In this document: positions 46,435 to 57,504 of the stretch, piece after piece
How the letters are laid out: every line of letters starts with the position of its first letter
Position numbering within the stretch: position 1 is the first letter of the stretch
Source: an uncultured Subdoligranulum sp.
Lineage (GTDB): Bacteria; Bacillota; Clostridia; Oscillospirales; Ruminococcaceae
DNA: 64,000 nt
Direction of reading: 5' to 3'
NCBI RefSeq assembly: GCF_963931595.1
Contig: NZ_OZ007030.1
Span: 2,348,481 to 2,412,480 of the forward strand
Program-made: the position numbers and the translations under genes
The notes under the pieces: model-generated
Seen by the model: only the letters and a program-made list of their open reading frames with translations
Told to the model about the DNA's origin: nothing
The model's database searches: none

Positions 46435-46998
46435 ATGGAGAAATTTTCCAACAAACTAACGGATTACTTCCTTCGGAAAGGTTTAATTGAAGCTAAGCAA
46501 ACCCCCTGGTGCAAGTATATGATCATGCACCGAGTAATGGATGTAATTTCATTGCTGTGGTTGGTACCGATTGGGAGTCTGGTTGCACCTTGGTATATTT
46601 CGATTACCTTTGTTCTAAGTTATCGCTTTTTGCGTTCTCGTACAGGTGGGTTTCATGCAAAATCGCCGTTGGGGTGTTTGCTGGCTGCTACGGTAACACA
46701 ACTTATAGGGACCTCTTTGGTTTCCCGTATAGAAAGTACGCTTCTGCTTTTCTGTATTTTATTTTTTTCTTCCTGCCTGATTATTTACTTAGCTCCCGCC
46801 AATAATCCAGAGTTACATTTGACACAAGAGGAAATTCAAGCACTTCTACCACGCATAAAGATGCGGTTGTTTTTATTATGGTTACTGATTGTAGTACTCT
46901 TTTTCTTTGTTCCACTAATGGCCACGAGTATACTCGTGGGAGTAGCTACAACAGCATTATTGCTAGTTCTTTCAAAGAGTAAAATAGGAGTAAACTAA
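46435..46998 (+). CDS. agrB: AgrB-type cysteine protease/cyclase
   Basis: 187-residue polytopic membrane protein, start MEKFSNKLTDYFL at 46435 behind AAAGGTCGG. The motif RTGGFHAKSPLGC places catalytic His74 and Cys81 seven residues apart, as in Staphylococcus AgrB. It would cleave and cyclise the AgrD precursor encoded directly after it. Confidence 0.93.
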   Translation: MEKFSNKLTDYFLRKGLIEAKQTPWCKYMIMHRVMDVISLLWLVPIGSLVAPWYISITFVLSYRFLRSRTGGFHAKSPLGCLLAATVTQLIGTSLVSRIESTLLLFCILFFSSCLIIYLAPANNPELHLTQEEIQALLPRIKMRLFLLWLLIVVLFFFVPLMATSILVGVATTALLLVLSKSKIGVN

Positions 46999-47154
46999 AT
47001 GAAAACCATAGGGAACAGAAATTCCGTTTTGTACAAGGGAGTTAAAGCAGTTATTCAAAAGCTAGTCAATGCCGAGGCTCACGAATGGCCGCCGCTGACA
47101 GCTTGTGGCATGTATCAGCCTCATCGTCCGGAGATGTCAAAGCCTAAGGAATGA
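46999..47154 (+). CDS. agrD: AgrD-type cyclic autoinducer precursor peptide
   Basis: 51 residues. The ATG follows the agrB stop with no gap; GGAG lies about 9 nt upstream inside agrB. An N-terminal amphipathic helix (VLYKGVKAVIQKLVNAEA) is followed by the core PLTACGMYQPHRPEMSKPKE. Cys36 and the C-terminal charged recognition tail starting YQP-(H)-P match cyclic lactone autoinducer precursors of Clostridia. The ring probably uses Cys36; its exact end is not clear. A terminator follows (47169-47203). Confidence 0.88.
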   Translation: MKTIGNRNSVLYKGVKAVIQKLVNAEAHEWPPLTACGMYQPHRPEMSKPKE

Positions 47155-47681
47155 AATAATGATATGATAAAAAGCCCGTCGCAAAAATGCAGCGGGCTTT
47201 TTTGTCGGAAATAGTAAGATACGCATTTATAATCTAATGGATAAATACAAACGAGTAGTTTCCTAGCGAAATTACTCGTTTGAGTTTTTTAGTGTTTTGC
47301 ATGAAAGGCTTTGCTACTTATTGCTCTGACCCTTTCAGAGAGGCATCCAGGCATCAAAGATCTCTTTTATTTCTTGAGTTTATTCCGCTATTTCAGAGTT
47401 ATCTTCAATAAATGCCCCAAAGGTATAACTGATGGCTTCAGGCATTGCTATGGTAGGAACTGTGTTCCGACAATATATGATTGCATTACTGTACTCATCT
47501 TATTCTGCCGTTAACCCCGGTTGCTTCCAGAGAAAAAATGTGTGGTTGGTGAATCACTCAGGATTGGTTATTGCTACTTACAACATCATCGTAGCCGCCA
47601 TGTTAAATCGTGCAAAAATTTCAAAGTTCGATGAAATTCGTATCACAAATATTTTAACTACACATTGTGAATAGATAAAAG
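47155..47681. other. Region after agrD: two terminators and possible gene remnant
   Basis: Terminator 1 at 47169-47203 (AAAGCCCG / CGGGCTTTTTT). Terminator 2 at 47249-47290 (AAACGAGTAGTTTC / GAAATTACTCGTTT then TTTTTT). From 47311 to 47674 two overlapping frames carry weakly protein-like sequence that could be a frameshifted remnant; no family recognised. Confidence 0.55.
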
Positions 47682-48394
47682 AATAAATATCCCCCGGCGG
47701 AGCCGGGGGTTTTGCACAGACGGGTGAAACCCTGGAATACTAGCGCACGCGTCACGTCGCGTTGGTACGGCCTGCCAGCCGCGAAGGATTGCTACTTGCC
47801 GCCCGTAAACGAGCTGTTTAGAAGTTTCCCATTGTCAGCTGTTCGCCTGCCTGGTCTTCTTCTAACTGGCGCCGGATGTATTCTGCTATCTTTTTATCGT
47901 TTTTTCCTGCTGTATCCACATAGTATCCCCTGCACCAGAACTCCCTATTGCGATACTTGAATTTCAGTTCTGGGAATTTCTCGTACAGCATCAGGCTGCT
48001 TTTCCCCTTCAGATACCCCATGAAGCTCGAAACCGAATATTTCGGCGGTATCTCGACCAGCATGTGGATATGGTCCGGGCATACTTCTGCTTCCACGATT
48101 TTTACCTTCTTCCAGTTGCACAGTGTTCTTAAAATCTCTCCGATTTCTCTGCGCTTCTGGCCGTAGAACACTTTGCGCCGATATTTCGGCGCAAAGACTA
48201 TGTGGTATTTGCAATTCCAGCTTGTATGCGATAAACTGTTTACGTCGTTCATTTTTGAATGACCTCCCTTTGCTTGTTTGTGCAGTTGGCAGACCGCACT
48301 CCTATTATAGCAAAGGGAGTTTTTATTTCACCATGATCGACATAAGTCTTTTTTGGAACCACTCGCCTAGCGAGTGGTTTTCGAGACACAAAAA
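47682..48394 (-). mobile_element. IS200-like insertion sequence, copy 2
   Basis: 713 bp, same ends as copy 1. It abuts the U-tract side of a hairpin at 48396-48418 (GGCTGACGT / ACGTCAGCC). Confidence 0.92.
47818..48252 (-). CDS. tnpA: IS200/IS605-family transposase TnpA, copy 2
   Basis: 144 residues, identical to the other two copies; HUH (HIHML) and catalytic Tyr present. Identity of all three copies indicates recent spread. Confidence 0.95.
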   Translation of the reverse strand: MNDVNSLSHTSWNCKYHIVFAPKYRRKVFYGQKRREIGEILRTLCNWKKVKIVEAEVCPDHIHMLVEIPPKYSVSSFMGYLKGKSSLMLYEKFPELKFKYRNREFWCRGYYVDTAGKNDKKIAEYIRRQLEEDQAGEQLTMGNF

Positions 48395-48395
48395 G

Positions 48396-48418
48396 GGCTG
48401 ACGTAACCGACGTCAGCC
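48396..48418 (-). terminator. Hairpin abutting IS copy 2
   Basis: GGCTGACGT-AACCG-ACGTCAGCC; on the minus strand it is followed by CTTTTT contributed partly by the IS end. Confidence 0.65.
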
Positions 48419-48452
48419 TATCTTTCCTTTGGTAAACAGTGGCAACAACGTA

Positions 48453-48486
48453 AAAAGAGCCAACAACTTCTTCTGTTGGCTCTTCT
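48453..48486 (-). terminator. Terminator after the tRNA-Lys fragment
   Basis: AAGAGCCAAC / GTTGGCTCTT hairpin followed by TTTAC on the minus strand, directly after the CCA end of the fragment. Confidence 0.65.
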
Positions 48487-48542
48487 TGGTGCGCCATCGG
48501 GGACTCGAACCCAGGACCCACTGATTAAGAGTCAGTTGCTCT
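48487..48542 (-). pseudogene. tRNA-Lys(CTT) 3' fragment
   Basis: 56 nt equal to the 3' part of the intact tRNA-Lys at 53405-53480 (anticodon arm, T arm, acceptor 3' strand and CCA), with one change (GATGGC for GATGGT). The 5' part is missing; a surface-protein gene begins instead at 48543. It cannot fold as a tRNA. It looks like an attachment-site duplicate or recombination scar. Confidence 0.85.
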
Positions 48543-49162
48543 GGTCGTCGATCTGCAGCAGGTTGCGCACCCCGGGAAAGGACGCCTTGCCCGCATTGGC
48601 CAGGTTGGGGTTGAAGAGGTAGGCCAGGGACCGGTCCCCCTGGGACAGCACGGGATACCCGTTTTGCAGGGTGTTCTGCACAATGCCGGTGCGGGGCTTG
48701 TCGCTGCCGGTGTAATCGTTGACGCCGCCGTTGGGGTTGCGGGGGGGCGGCGGCGGTGAACTGCAGCAGCTTGCCCGCGTTGATGTCCTGGTCCATATCC
48801 GCCGGGTTGACGTTGTCCGGGGCAAAACGGGTGGTGATCCAGTAATCAAACAGGTTGATGGTGGTGCCCACGGGGGATACAGTGTCGGTAAGGATGTTCC
48901 CGGCGGCCTGTGTGCCGGTCTCCCCTGCACCTGTCTCATTCTCCACAGCTGCTGTTTTAACAGAAGTTTCGGCGGTGGCGGTCTCCCCGCTGACAGGCAC
49001 TGCGGCGCTTTGCTGCTGTGTCTGGTTTGGAATGGACGTTTCCGCCAATGCGGGCATCCCCGCCCCTGTGCAGGCCGCCGTCAGCGCCAGCCACAGCGCG
49101 CCCAGCCGTCTGACCCATCTTTTTCCAGTGTTTTTCGTCTTGCTCTCCACCTTCCCGGTCAT
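48543..49162 (-). pseudogene. Truncated, frameshifted surface protein gene
   Basis: Starts MTGKVESKTKNTGKRW with a signal peptide (ends PALA), then a Thr/Ala/Glu-rich linker and a domain start (TTINLFDYWITTRF) seen in large Gram-positive cell-surface proteins. A run of seven G near 48745 shifts the frame: the other frame continues as GGVNDYTGSDKPRTGIVQNT and LLQIDD. The gene is then cut at the tRNA-Lys fragment. Probably the 5' end of a much larger adhesin or pilin gene. Confidence 0.72.
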
Positions 49163-49291
49163 ATTCCCGCGGGAACCTTTCCCGCCATGACAGCATTATA
49201 TTGGGCCGGGGGCGCGGTTTCTGACGGCTTCCTTTATCCCCCCGCCTTGGCGGAGGCTTTTTCTTGCCCCCGGGGACGGGGTTCGCCATAC

Positions 49292-49336
49292 AAAAAACAG
49301 CAGCCTCACGCACCGGAAGCGTGAGGCTGCTGTTTT
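49292..49336. terminator. Bidirectional terminator between surface protein and Asp-rich lipoprotein
   Basis: Perfect arms CAGCAGCCTCACG / CGTGAGGCTGCTG flanked by AAAAAA and TTTTA. Confidence 0.8.
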
Positions 49337-49380
49337 ATGCCGCTACGGGATGTAAGGGAGAATGCAAGGTCAGGCGATCA

Positions 49381-50349
49381 TCAGTCGTCCCAATCGTCGT
49401 CATCGTCGTCATCGTCATCATTGTCGTCGTGGTCATCATCATCGTCGAAATCATCGTCGTGATCGTCGTCGTCATAGAGGTCATCATCGTAGTCGTCATA
49501 TACGTCGTCATCATAGAGATCGTCGTAATCGTCGTAAATGTCGTCATCGTAGAGATCGTCGTGGTCGTCGTCGTAGAGATCATCGTCATAGATGTCATCG
49601 TCGTAGAGGTCATCATGATCCACGCCGTCCACGTCCATCTCGGTGACCTTGCCGGTCACGGCGTCCACCTCATACTCGTACTCCACGCCGTCCAGCACGA
49701 ACGCCACTTCATAGTCGCCGTCGTCCAGGTCGTATTCCCGCTCCACAAACTGCAGGTCGTCCCGGCCCAGCTGCGCGACCAGCAGGTCCTCGGCTGCCTG
49801 GGCGTTGATGTAATCCTTGCCCGGGTGGGTGTCGTCCAGATCGTCCTCATCCAGCGCCACGGTGCGGCTGCCGATCTGTTCCGCTTCCACGGTGGCGCGG
49901 GCGGCGTCGGCCAGGTTGTTCATGAACTCCTCATCAGGGATGGAAGACCCGTGTTCCAGGCGCAGGACGATGTTCTTTTCCTGGCCCGCGATGGTCTTCT
50001 CAAAATATCCGTCCTGGTTGATGCGGCTGACCAGCTCGCTCACCACGCCGGTGCAAGGCTTGCCTTCGTAGCCGGTATACCCTTCCAGCACGGCGCTACC
50101 GTCCCCGTTCAGGGCGTTCAGGGCCAGCACCTGCCCGGCATCGTCATATTCCATCTCGATCTCGGGGTTCACGCTCAGCAGCACCGTACCGGCCGGGGTC
50201 CCGGCGGCTGCCGCCTGGGGCGCGGCGGAACCGGCGGACACGGTGGACGCGGCAGGTGCGGTGGACGCGGCGGTGTTTCCGCAGGCAGTCAGGGAGAAAA
50301 CAGCGGTCAGGGCCAGAGAGGTCAGGGCAAGCATCGTGGTCTTTTTCAT
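49381..50349 (-). CDS. RsgI-like lipoprotein with Asp-rich repeat tail
   Basis: 322 residues, start MKKTTMLALTSLAL at 50349, spaced 9 nt from AAGGAG. Lipobox LTAC. An RsgI-like middle domain (LLSVNPEIEMEYDDAGQVLA, then ALNGDG) is followed by a PepSY-like region (YEYEVDAVTGKVTEMDVDG) and about 75 residues almost all Asp with periodic Tyr/Leu/His (DDLYDDDIYDD units). The N-terminal anti-sigma segment is absent, so it is more likely a surface sensor or ion-binding protein. It follows the sigI-rsgI operon. Confidence 0.78.
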   Translation of the reverse strand: MKKTTMLALTSLALTAVFSLTACGNTAASTAPAASTVSAGSAAPQAAAAGTPAGTVLLSVNPEIEMEYDDAGQVLALNALNGDGSAVLEGYTGYEGKPCTGVVSELVSRINQDGYFEKTIAGQEKNIVLRLEHGSSIPDEEFMNNLADAARATVEAEQIGSRTVALDEDDLDDTHPGKDYINAQAAEDLLVAQLGRDDLQFVEREYDLDDGDYEVAFVLDGVEYEYEVDAVTGKVTEMDVDGVDHDDLYDDDIYDDDLYDDDHDDLYDDDIYDDYDDLYDDDVYDDYDDDLYDDDDHDDDFDDDDDHDDNDDDDDDDDDWDD

Positions 50350-50568
50350 TTGGGTCATCTCCTTGTTTTGTTTTTGTATCTCTGTGGGAAGGATACGGAG
50401 CCGGATGCGTAAAACCGGGGTCTTCCGGATTTTTTTCTTTTTCTGCTGTTCAGGTCCGTTTCCTTATCGCTTACACCTGAAGATTACGCAGTCCCGATCC
50501 TGAAAACGGGGTCCGCTCCAAATTTTTTTCAAAAAATTTTTCTGCGCCCCTTTTCCCTGCCGCCGGGA

Positions 50569-51342
50569 TCAGTCATCGTCCCCGCCGTCGTCATCATCGT
50601 CGTCCCAATCGTCATCCCCATCATCGTCGTCGTCCCAATCGTCGTCCCAGTCGTCATCGTCATCCCAGTCATCCTGCGGGACTGGGGTGGGCACCGGGGT
50701 GGGTGCAGGCGTCGGGCTGGGTGTCGGGGTCGGCGTAGGAGTCGGTGTGGGCGTCGGCGTCTGCGTGGGCGCGGGTTCCGGGTCCGGTTCACCCAGATGG
50801 ATCACAATGGTCTGGGCATACTTGCTTTCCAGGGTGTCTTTCACGCTGTTTTCAGTGTCTGTTTTCCAGGTGTCATCTCCGCCCTCAACGGACAGGGATA
50901 CCTCCCCGCCTTCCTCCAGAAATCCCAGGTCGAAAGCCCGGTCCACCAGGTCTTCGGCCACTTCGCTGCCCTTTCGGTCGGCAAAATCATATCCCTCGAT
51001 CAGGTCGGCGCCATCGCTGTTCAGGCCTTCCAGCGCCAGCACCCGGTCGGTGCGGCTCAGGGTCATTTCCACCTGGGGGTTAATGGCCATCTGCAAGGTG
51101 CCGTAGGCGGTATAGTTGGGCTGGTAATAGCCGAAGAACACCAGGCAGGCGCAGGCTGCTGCCCCGGCCAGGCCGCCGATAGCGGCGAAGTTTACCGGCA
51201 GAATGCGGGGACTGCGCAGCAAAACGGGCTGTTCCACCTGCTGGCCCACGGAATACCCAAGGTTGGCCGCCTTGAGAAACCGCCCTTGCTCGTCCAGCAG
51301 GACGGCATAGGCAGGATGAAGTTCCATAACCAGATATTTCAT
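50569..51342 (-). CDS. rsgI: RsgI-type membrane anti-sigma factor with Asp/Trp-rich tail
   Basis: 257 residues, start MKYLVMELHPAYAVLLDEQG at 51342, overlapping the sigI stop (ATGA). RsgI_N domain (1-50), one transmembrane helix (~57-75), an extracellular domain (INPQVEMTLSRTDRVLALEG), a Pro-Thr repeat linker and a tail of Asp blocks with Trp (DDWDDDDDWDD). RsgI binds SigI inside the cell and senses polysaccharide outside. The tail replaces the carbohydrate-binding domain of characterised RsgI proteins. Confidence 0.85.
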   Translation of the reverse strand: MKYLVMELHPAYAVLLDEQGRFLKAANLGYSVGQQVEQPVLLRSPRILPVNFAAIGGLAGAAACACLVFFGYYQPNYTAYGTLQMAINPQVEMTLSRTDRVLALEGLNSDGADLIEGYDFADRKGSEVAEDLVDRAFDLGFLEEGGEVSLSVEGGDDTWKTDTENSVKDTLESKYAQTIVIHLGEPDPEPAPTQTPTPTPTPTPTPTPSPTPAPTPVPTPVPQDDWDDDDDWDDDWDDDDDGDDDWDDDDDDGGDDD

Positions 51343-52085
51343 ACCTTGTCCCCTCCTTTCTCCGGGGATTTGCGGGGCGCCATCTGGCACAGATGCCCCC
51401 GGATGATCTCATAACCGTTGGTAAAGGCCAGAAGGATCGCCACCAGATACCGGCGGTGACGCTCGATGGTCTTTTTGTCCACACCGCTGCCGGCTGTCAG
51501 TTCTGCCACCGGCAGGCGGCGAGTCTGCACCAGGCGTTCCAGCAGGTCCGGCGCCGTGCGGGCATAGGCCAGGACCCGGCGGCAGGCATCCAGGGTGCGG
51601 TCCTGCTTGGGGCAGTTGTCCGCCACGTCGGAAAAAGAAATGCCGAATTCCGCCAGCTGGGCGCCGAACTCCTCGATTTCCCGGCGGCTGGCCAGCCGAA
51701 GTTCACTAGCTTCCACCGGATTCTCCTTTTCGGGCAGAGTCTGCTCCAGATCCCGGTCGTCCGTGCCGGAAGGCGCCTGCAAGGACACATGGCCCCGGTG
51801 ACGGCGTTCCGCCCGGTACTGGTCGATCAGCCGGTTGCGGATGGCACGGGCCGCATAGGGCACAAAGGCGCCGCGGCTCCGCTCATAGCTCAGGATGGCT
51901 TCGTAAAATGCCAGCAAGGCCACGCTCAGGGCATCTTCGTGGCCTGCTTCAATGGCAGCGTGGGTAAATTTGACCGTTTCGCTGCGCACAAAGGGCAGAT
52001 ATTGCTGCACAAGGGCATCGGCAGCCGCCGGGTCGGTCTTGGCAGCATAGACCAATTGCACGATATCATGTTCGGTGCGTACCAT
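51339..52085 (-). CDS. sigI: SigI-type alternative sigma factor
   Basis: 248 residues, start MVRTEHDIVQLVYAAKTDPA at 52085. Region 2 (LVQQYLPFVRSET, then YAARAIRNRLIDQYR) and a SigI-type C-terminal DNA-binding domain (VAELTAGSGVDKKTIERHRR). It heads the operon with the RsgI-type anti-sigma factor. In Clostridia such pairs control heat or polysaccharide-responsive surface genes. Confidence 0.88.
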   Translation of the reverse strand: MVRTEHDIVQLVYAAKTDPAAADALVQQYLPFVRSETVKFTHAAIEAGHEDALSVALLAFYEAILSYERSRGAFVPYAARAIRNRLIDQYRAERRHRGHVSLQAPSGTDDRDLEQTLPEKENPVEASELRLASRREIEEFGAQLAEFGISFSDVADNCPKQDRTLDACRRVLAYARTAPDLLERLVQTRRLPVAELTAGSGVDKKTIERHRRYLVAILLAFTNGYEIIRGHLCQMAPRKSPEKGGDKV

Positions 52086-52136
52086 GATGATTCCTCTCTC
52101 CCCCTTTACAGCAGAATACGCAGCAGACCGCGTCAA

Positions 52137-52663
52137 AACGGGGGCATTTTAAAAATAATTCATCTTATTTTATCAGTGCGGCGGCGGGCCTATCTACCAT
52201 CGCATCATCAAATCTATGTAAAATCCATGCAAAATTTCTGCGCTGGGACAGAGGAGCCTCTCGCTTTCGCCGCCAGCCTCCCACGTTTTGAAACAAATAA
52301 GCAAATACTATGCGAGGTGAACGCAAACGTTTGCGCAACGCATGCGGCTTCCCCGAAGGGGGTGATGTAGCCCCTCTTTCCGGCTAATCAGGCACCACAG
52401 GGACCCGCGCTCTATCTTGTGCCCGCCGGAGCAGGCGGCGGGCACGAGCTGTTCTCGTCCCCGTCTGCACCGGGAAAGTCGTAGCGTCCCGGGATGTTGC
52501 AACAAAAAAACAGCCCTACACACTGTGTAAGGCTGTTTCTGGTGCACCATCAGCGGGAGCGTTAAGAAAACGTTCCAGTGGAACGTTTTTAGCGACCGGT
52601 CCCCGCGAGGCGAATGCAAGCGCTTGCGCGACGCATGAGCCCGCCCCGAAGGGGATGGTGCAT
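52137..52663. repeat. Intergenic region with covarying palindromic repeats and a tRNA-Lys end-like scar
   Basis: No gene visible. Two related ~58-bp units at 52312-52369 and 52605-52662 share GCGAGG-GAA-GCAA-CG-TTGCGC-ACGCATG-CCCCGAAGGGG. Their cores are GCAAACGTTTGC and GCAAGCGCTTGC, so paired bases changed together. Between them lie hairpin AAAACGTTCC / GGAACGTTTT (52568-52590), the tRNA-Lys-like end GATGGTGCACCA (about 52541-52552) and a minus-strand terminator (52505-52537, AACAGCC / GGCTGTTTTTTT). Confidence 0.65.
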
Positions 52664-53376
52664 AATAAATATCCCCCGGCGGAGCCGGGGGTTTTGCACA
52701 GACGGGTGAAACCCTGGAATACTAGCGCACGCGTCACGTCGCGTTGGTACGGCCTGCCAGCCGCGAAGGATTGCTACTTGCCGCCCGTAAACGAGCTGTT
52801 TAGAAGTTTCCCATTGTCAGCTGTTCGCCTGCCTGGTCTTCTTCTAACTGGCGCCGGATGTATTCTGCTATCTTTTTATCGTTTTTTCCTGCTGTATCCA
52901 CATAGTATCCCCTGCACCAGAACTCCCTATTGCGATACTTGAATTTCAGTTCTGGGAATTTCTCGTACAGCATCAGGCTGCTTTTCCCCTTCAGATACCC
53001 CATGAAGCTCGAAACCGAATATTTCGGCGGTATCTCGACCAGCATGTGGATATGGTCCGGGCATACTTCTGCTTCCACGATTTTTACCTTCTTCCAGTTG
53101 CACAGTGTTCTTAAAATCTCTCCGATTTCTCTGCGCTTCTGGCCGTAGAACACTTTGCGCCGATATTTCGGCGCAAAGACTATGTGGTATTTGCAATTCC
53201 AGCTTGTATGCGATAAACTGTTTACGTCGTTCATTTTTGAATGACCTCCCTTTGCTTGTTTGTGCAGTTGGCAGACCGCACTCCTATTATAGCAAAGGGA
53301 GTTTTTATTTCACCATGATCGACATAAGTCTTTTTTGGAACCACTCGCCTAGCGAGTGGTTTTCGAGACACAAAAA
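52664..53376 (-). mobile_element. IS200-like insertion sequence, copy 3
   Basis: 713 bp, same ends as copies 1 and 2. It abuts the U-tract of the tRNA-Lys terminator (53376-53405). Confidence 0.92.
52800..53234 (-). CDS. tnpA: IS200/IS605-family transposase TnpA, copy 3
   Basis: 144 residues, identical to copies 1 and 2, with HUH motif and catalytic Tyr. Confidence 0.95.
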   Translation of the reverse strand: MNDVNSLSHTSWNCKYHIVFAPKYRRKVFYGQKRREIGEILRTLCNWKKVKIVEAEVCPDHIHMLVEIPPKYSVSSFMGYLKGKSSLMLYEKFPELKFKYRNREFWCRGYYVDTAGKNDKKIAEYIRRQLEEDQAGEQLTMGNF

Positions 53377-53405
53377 AATACCGCAACACTCGTTGCGGTA
53401 TTTTT
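53376..53405 (-). terminator. Terminator after tRNA-Lys
   Basis: AATACCGCAAC / GTTGCGGTATT hairpin followed by TTTTTTT on the minus strand; likely ends the rRNA operon. Confidence 0.8.
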
Positions 53406-53480
53406 GGTGCACCATCGGGGACTCGAACCCAGGACCCACTGATTAAGAGTCAGTTGCTCTACCAACTGAGCTAATGGTGC
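53405..53480 (-). tRNA. tRNA-Lys (anticodon CTT)
   Basis: 76 nt including an encoded CCA. Acceptor GCACCAT pairs with ATGGTGC; anticodon loop CTCTTAA in an ACTGA/TCAGT stem; T-loop TTCGAGT. It is the last gene downstream of 5S. Confidence 0.95.
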
Positions 53481-53899
53481 ATATAAGGATTTTCGGCGAT
53501 GTAGCGTCAAATCCTGTTTTGAATAGTTCAGCGGCTTTCAGCCTTAGTATTGGTTACTAACGCTACCAACTGAGCTAATGGTGCATATGAGGATTTTCGG
53601 CGATTCAGCGTCAAATCCTGTTTTGAATAGTTCAGCGGCTTTCAGCCTTAGTATTGGCTACTAACGCTACCAACTGAGCTAATGGTGCATATGAGGATTT
53701 TCGGCGATTCAGCGTCAAATCCTGTTTTGAATAGTTCAGCGGCTTCCAGCCTTAGTATTGGCTACTAACGCTACCAACTGAGCTAATGGTGCTTATGAGG
53801 ATTTTCGGCGATTCAGCGTCAAATCCTGTTTTGAATAGTTCAGCGGCTTTCAGCTTTAGTATTGGCTACTAACGCTACCAGCTGAGCTAATGGTGCATA
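53481..53899 (-). repeat. 104-bp tandem array (x4) carrying tRNA-Lys 5' pieces
   Basis: Four units with an exact period of 104 bp (anchor at 53563, 53667, 53771, 53875). Each unit repeats the tRNA-Lys 5' part (acceptor strand and D arm, about 22 nt) and then ~80 nt of unrelated spacer. Few point changes separate units. The intact tRNA is in phase with the array. No unit contains an anticodon arm. Confidence 0.9.
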
Positions 53900-53958
53900 A
53901 TAAGCAAACCTCCGGCTCCGGGCTCTTCGCTCGGCCCGGAGGCTGCTTTTTAAGAGAA

Positions 53959-54075
<117 letters not shown>

Positions 54076-54169
54076 ATGCACATGACCTTGTCATCTGCTT
54101 CTCTTTTGTTGAGGATGTACCCTCAAAACTGAATATCGAACTGCTTGCAAACAGAGTATCTGATCAAGA

Positions 54170-57003
<2,834 letters not shown>

Positions 57004-57424
57004 GTTGTTTATCTCTCGATAAACATATCTCTTTTCAGATTCTCCATTTGCCAACGAGATTTTACGATGTTTCGCAATTTTTTCGAAGAAAAAATTCCAG
57101 AAGCATCGTATGTCGCCGAATTGATTCCTTTGAACCAGTGGCGACTACCGCTTGGTGAAATTATAGATTTTATAAAAAATCAGGAATTTTACTAGCTTAA
57201 AATCTCATTTCGCAGTTCTATATTCAGTTTTCAAGGTACATCTGTCCTTCGGACATCTGTCCGCCTCGCTTGCGCGATGCGGTGTACATCCGTTGGACTC
57301 GACCATCGACAGGAGGGTTATGCTCACAAAAACGCGCTCTCGAAGGGGCTTGTTTTTGTTCGCAAACCTTCAGGTCTGCGGTCTTGCATAAGGTTCTGGG
57401 TTACCCAGCGCACTGGATAACCAG

Positions 57425-57501
57425 TGGTGGGCTGAAATGGACTCGAACCATCGACCTCTCGGTTATCAGCCGAGTGCTCTAACCAGCTGAGCTATCAGCC
57501 C
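57425..57501 (-). tRNA. tRNA-Ile (anticodon GAT)
   Basis: 77 nt with encoded CCA; acceptor GGGCTGA / TCAGCCC; anticodon loop CTGATAA. In the 16S-23S spacer. Confidence 0.96.
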
Positions 57502-57504
57502 AAA

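Noticed and set aside
47311..47674. Two overlapping small frames after agrD
   Set aside because: No RBS, no family resemblance; kept only as a possible remnant in the intergenic entry.
49264..50412. Plus-strand frame rich in Val/Ile and apparent GAT/ATC repeats resembling an array
   Set aside because: This is the complement of the Asp codons of the acidic lipoprotein; the repeats are irregular and not CRISPR.
52540..52656. Possible extra tRNA with GCACCAT and ATGGTGC ends
   Set aside because: Although the ends could pair, there is no anticodon arm or T-loop between them.
53481..53899. 104-bp tandem array considered as CRISPR
   Set aside because: Whole units repeat including the spacers, and each contains tRNA-Lys sequence; no cas genes.
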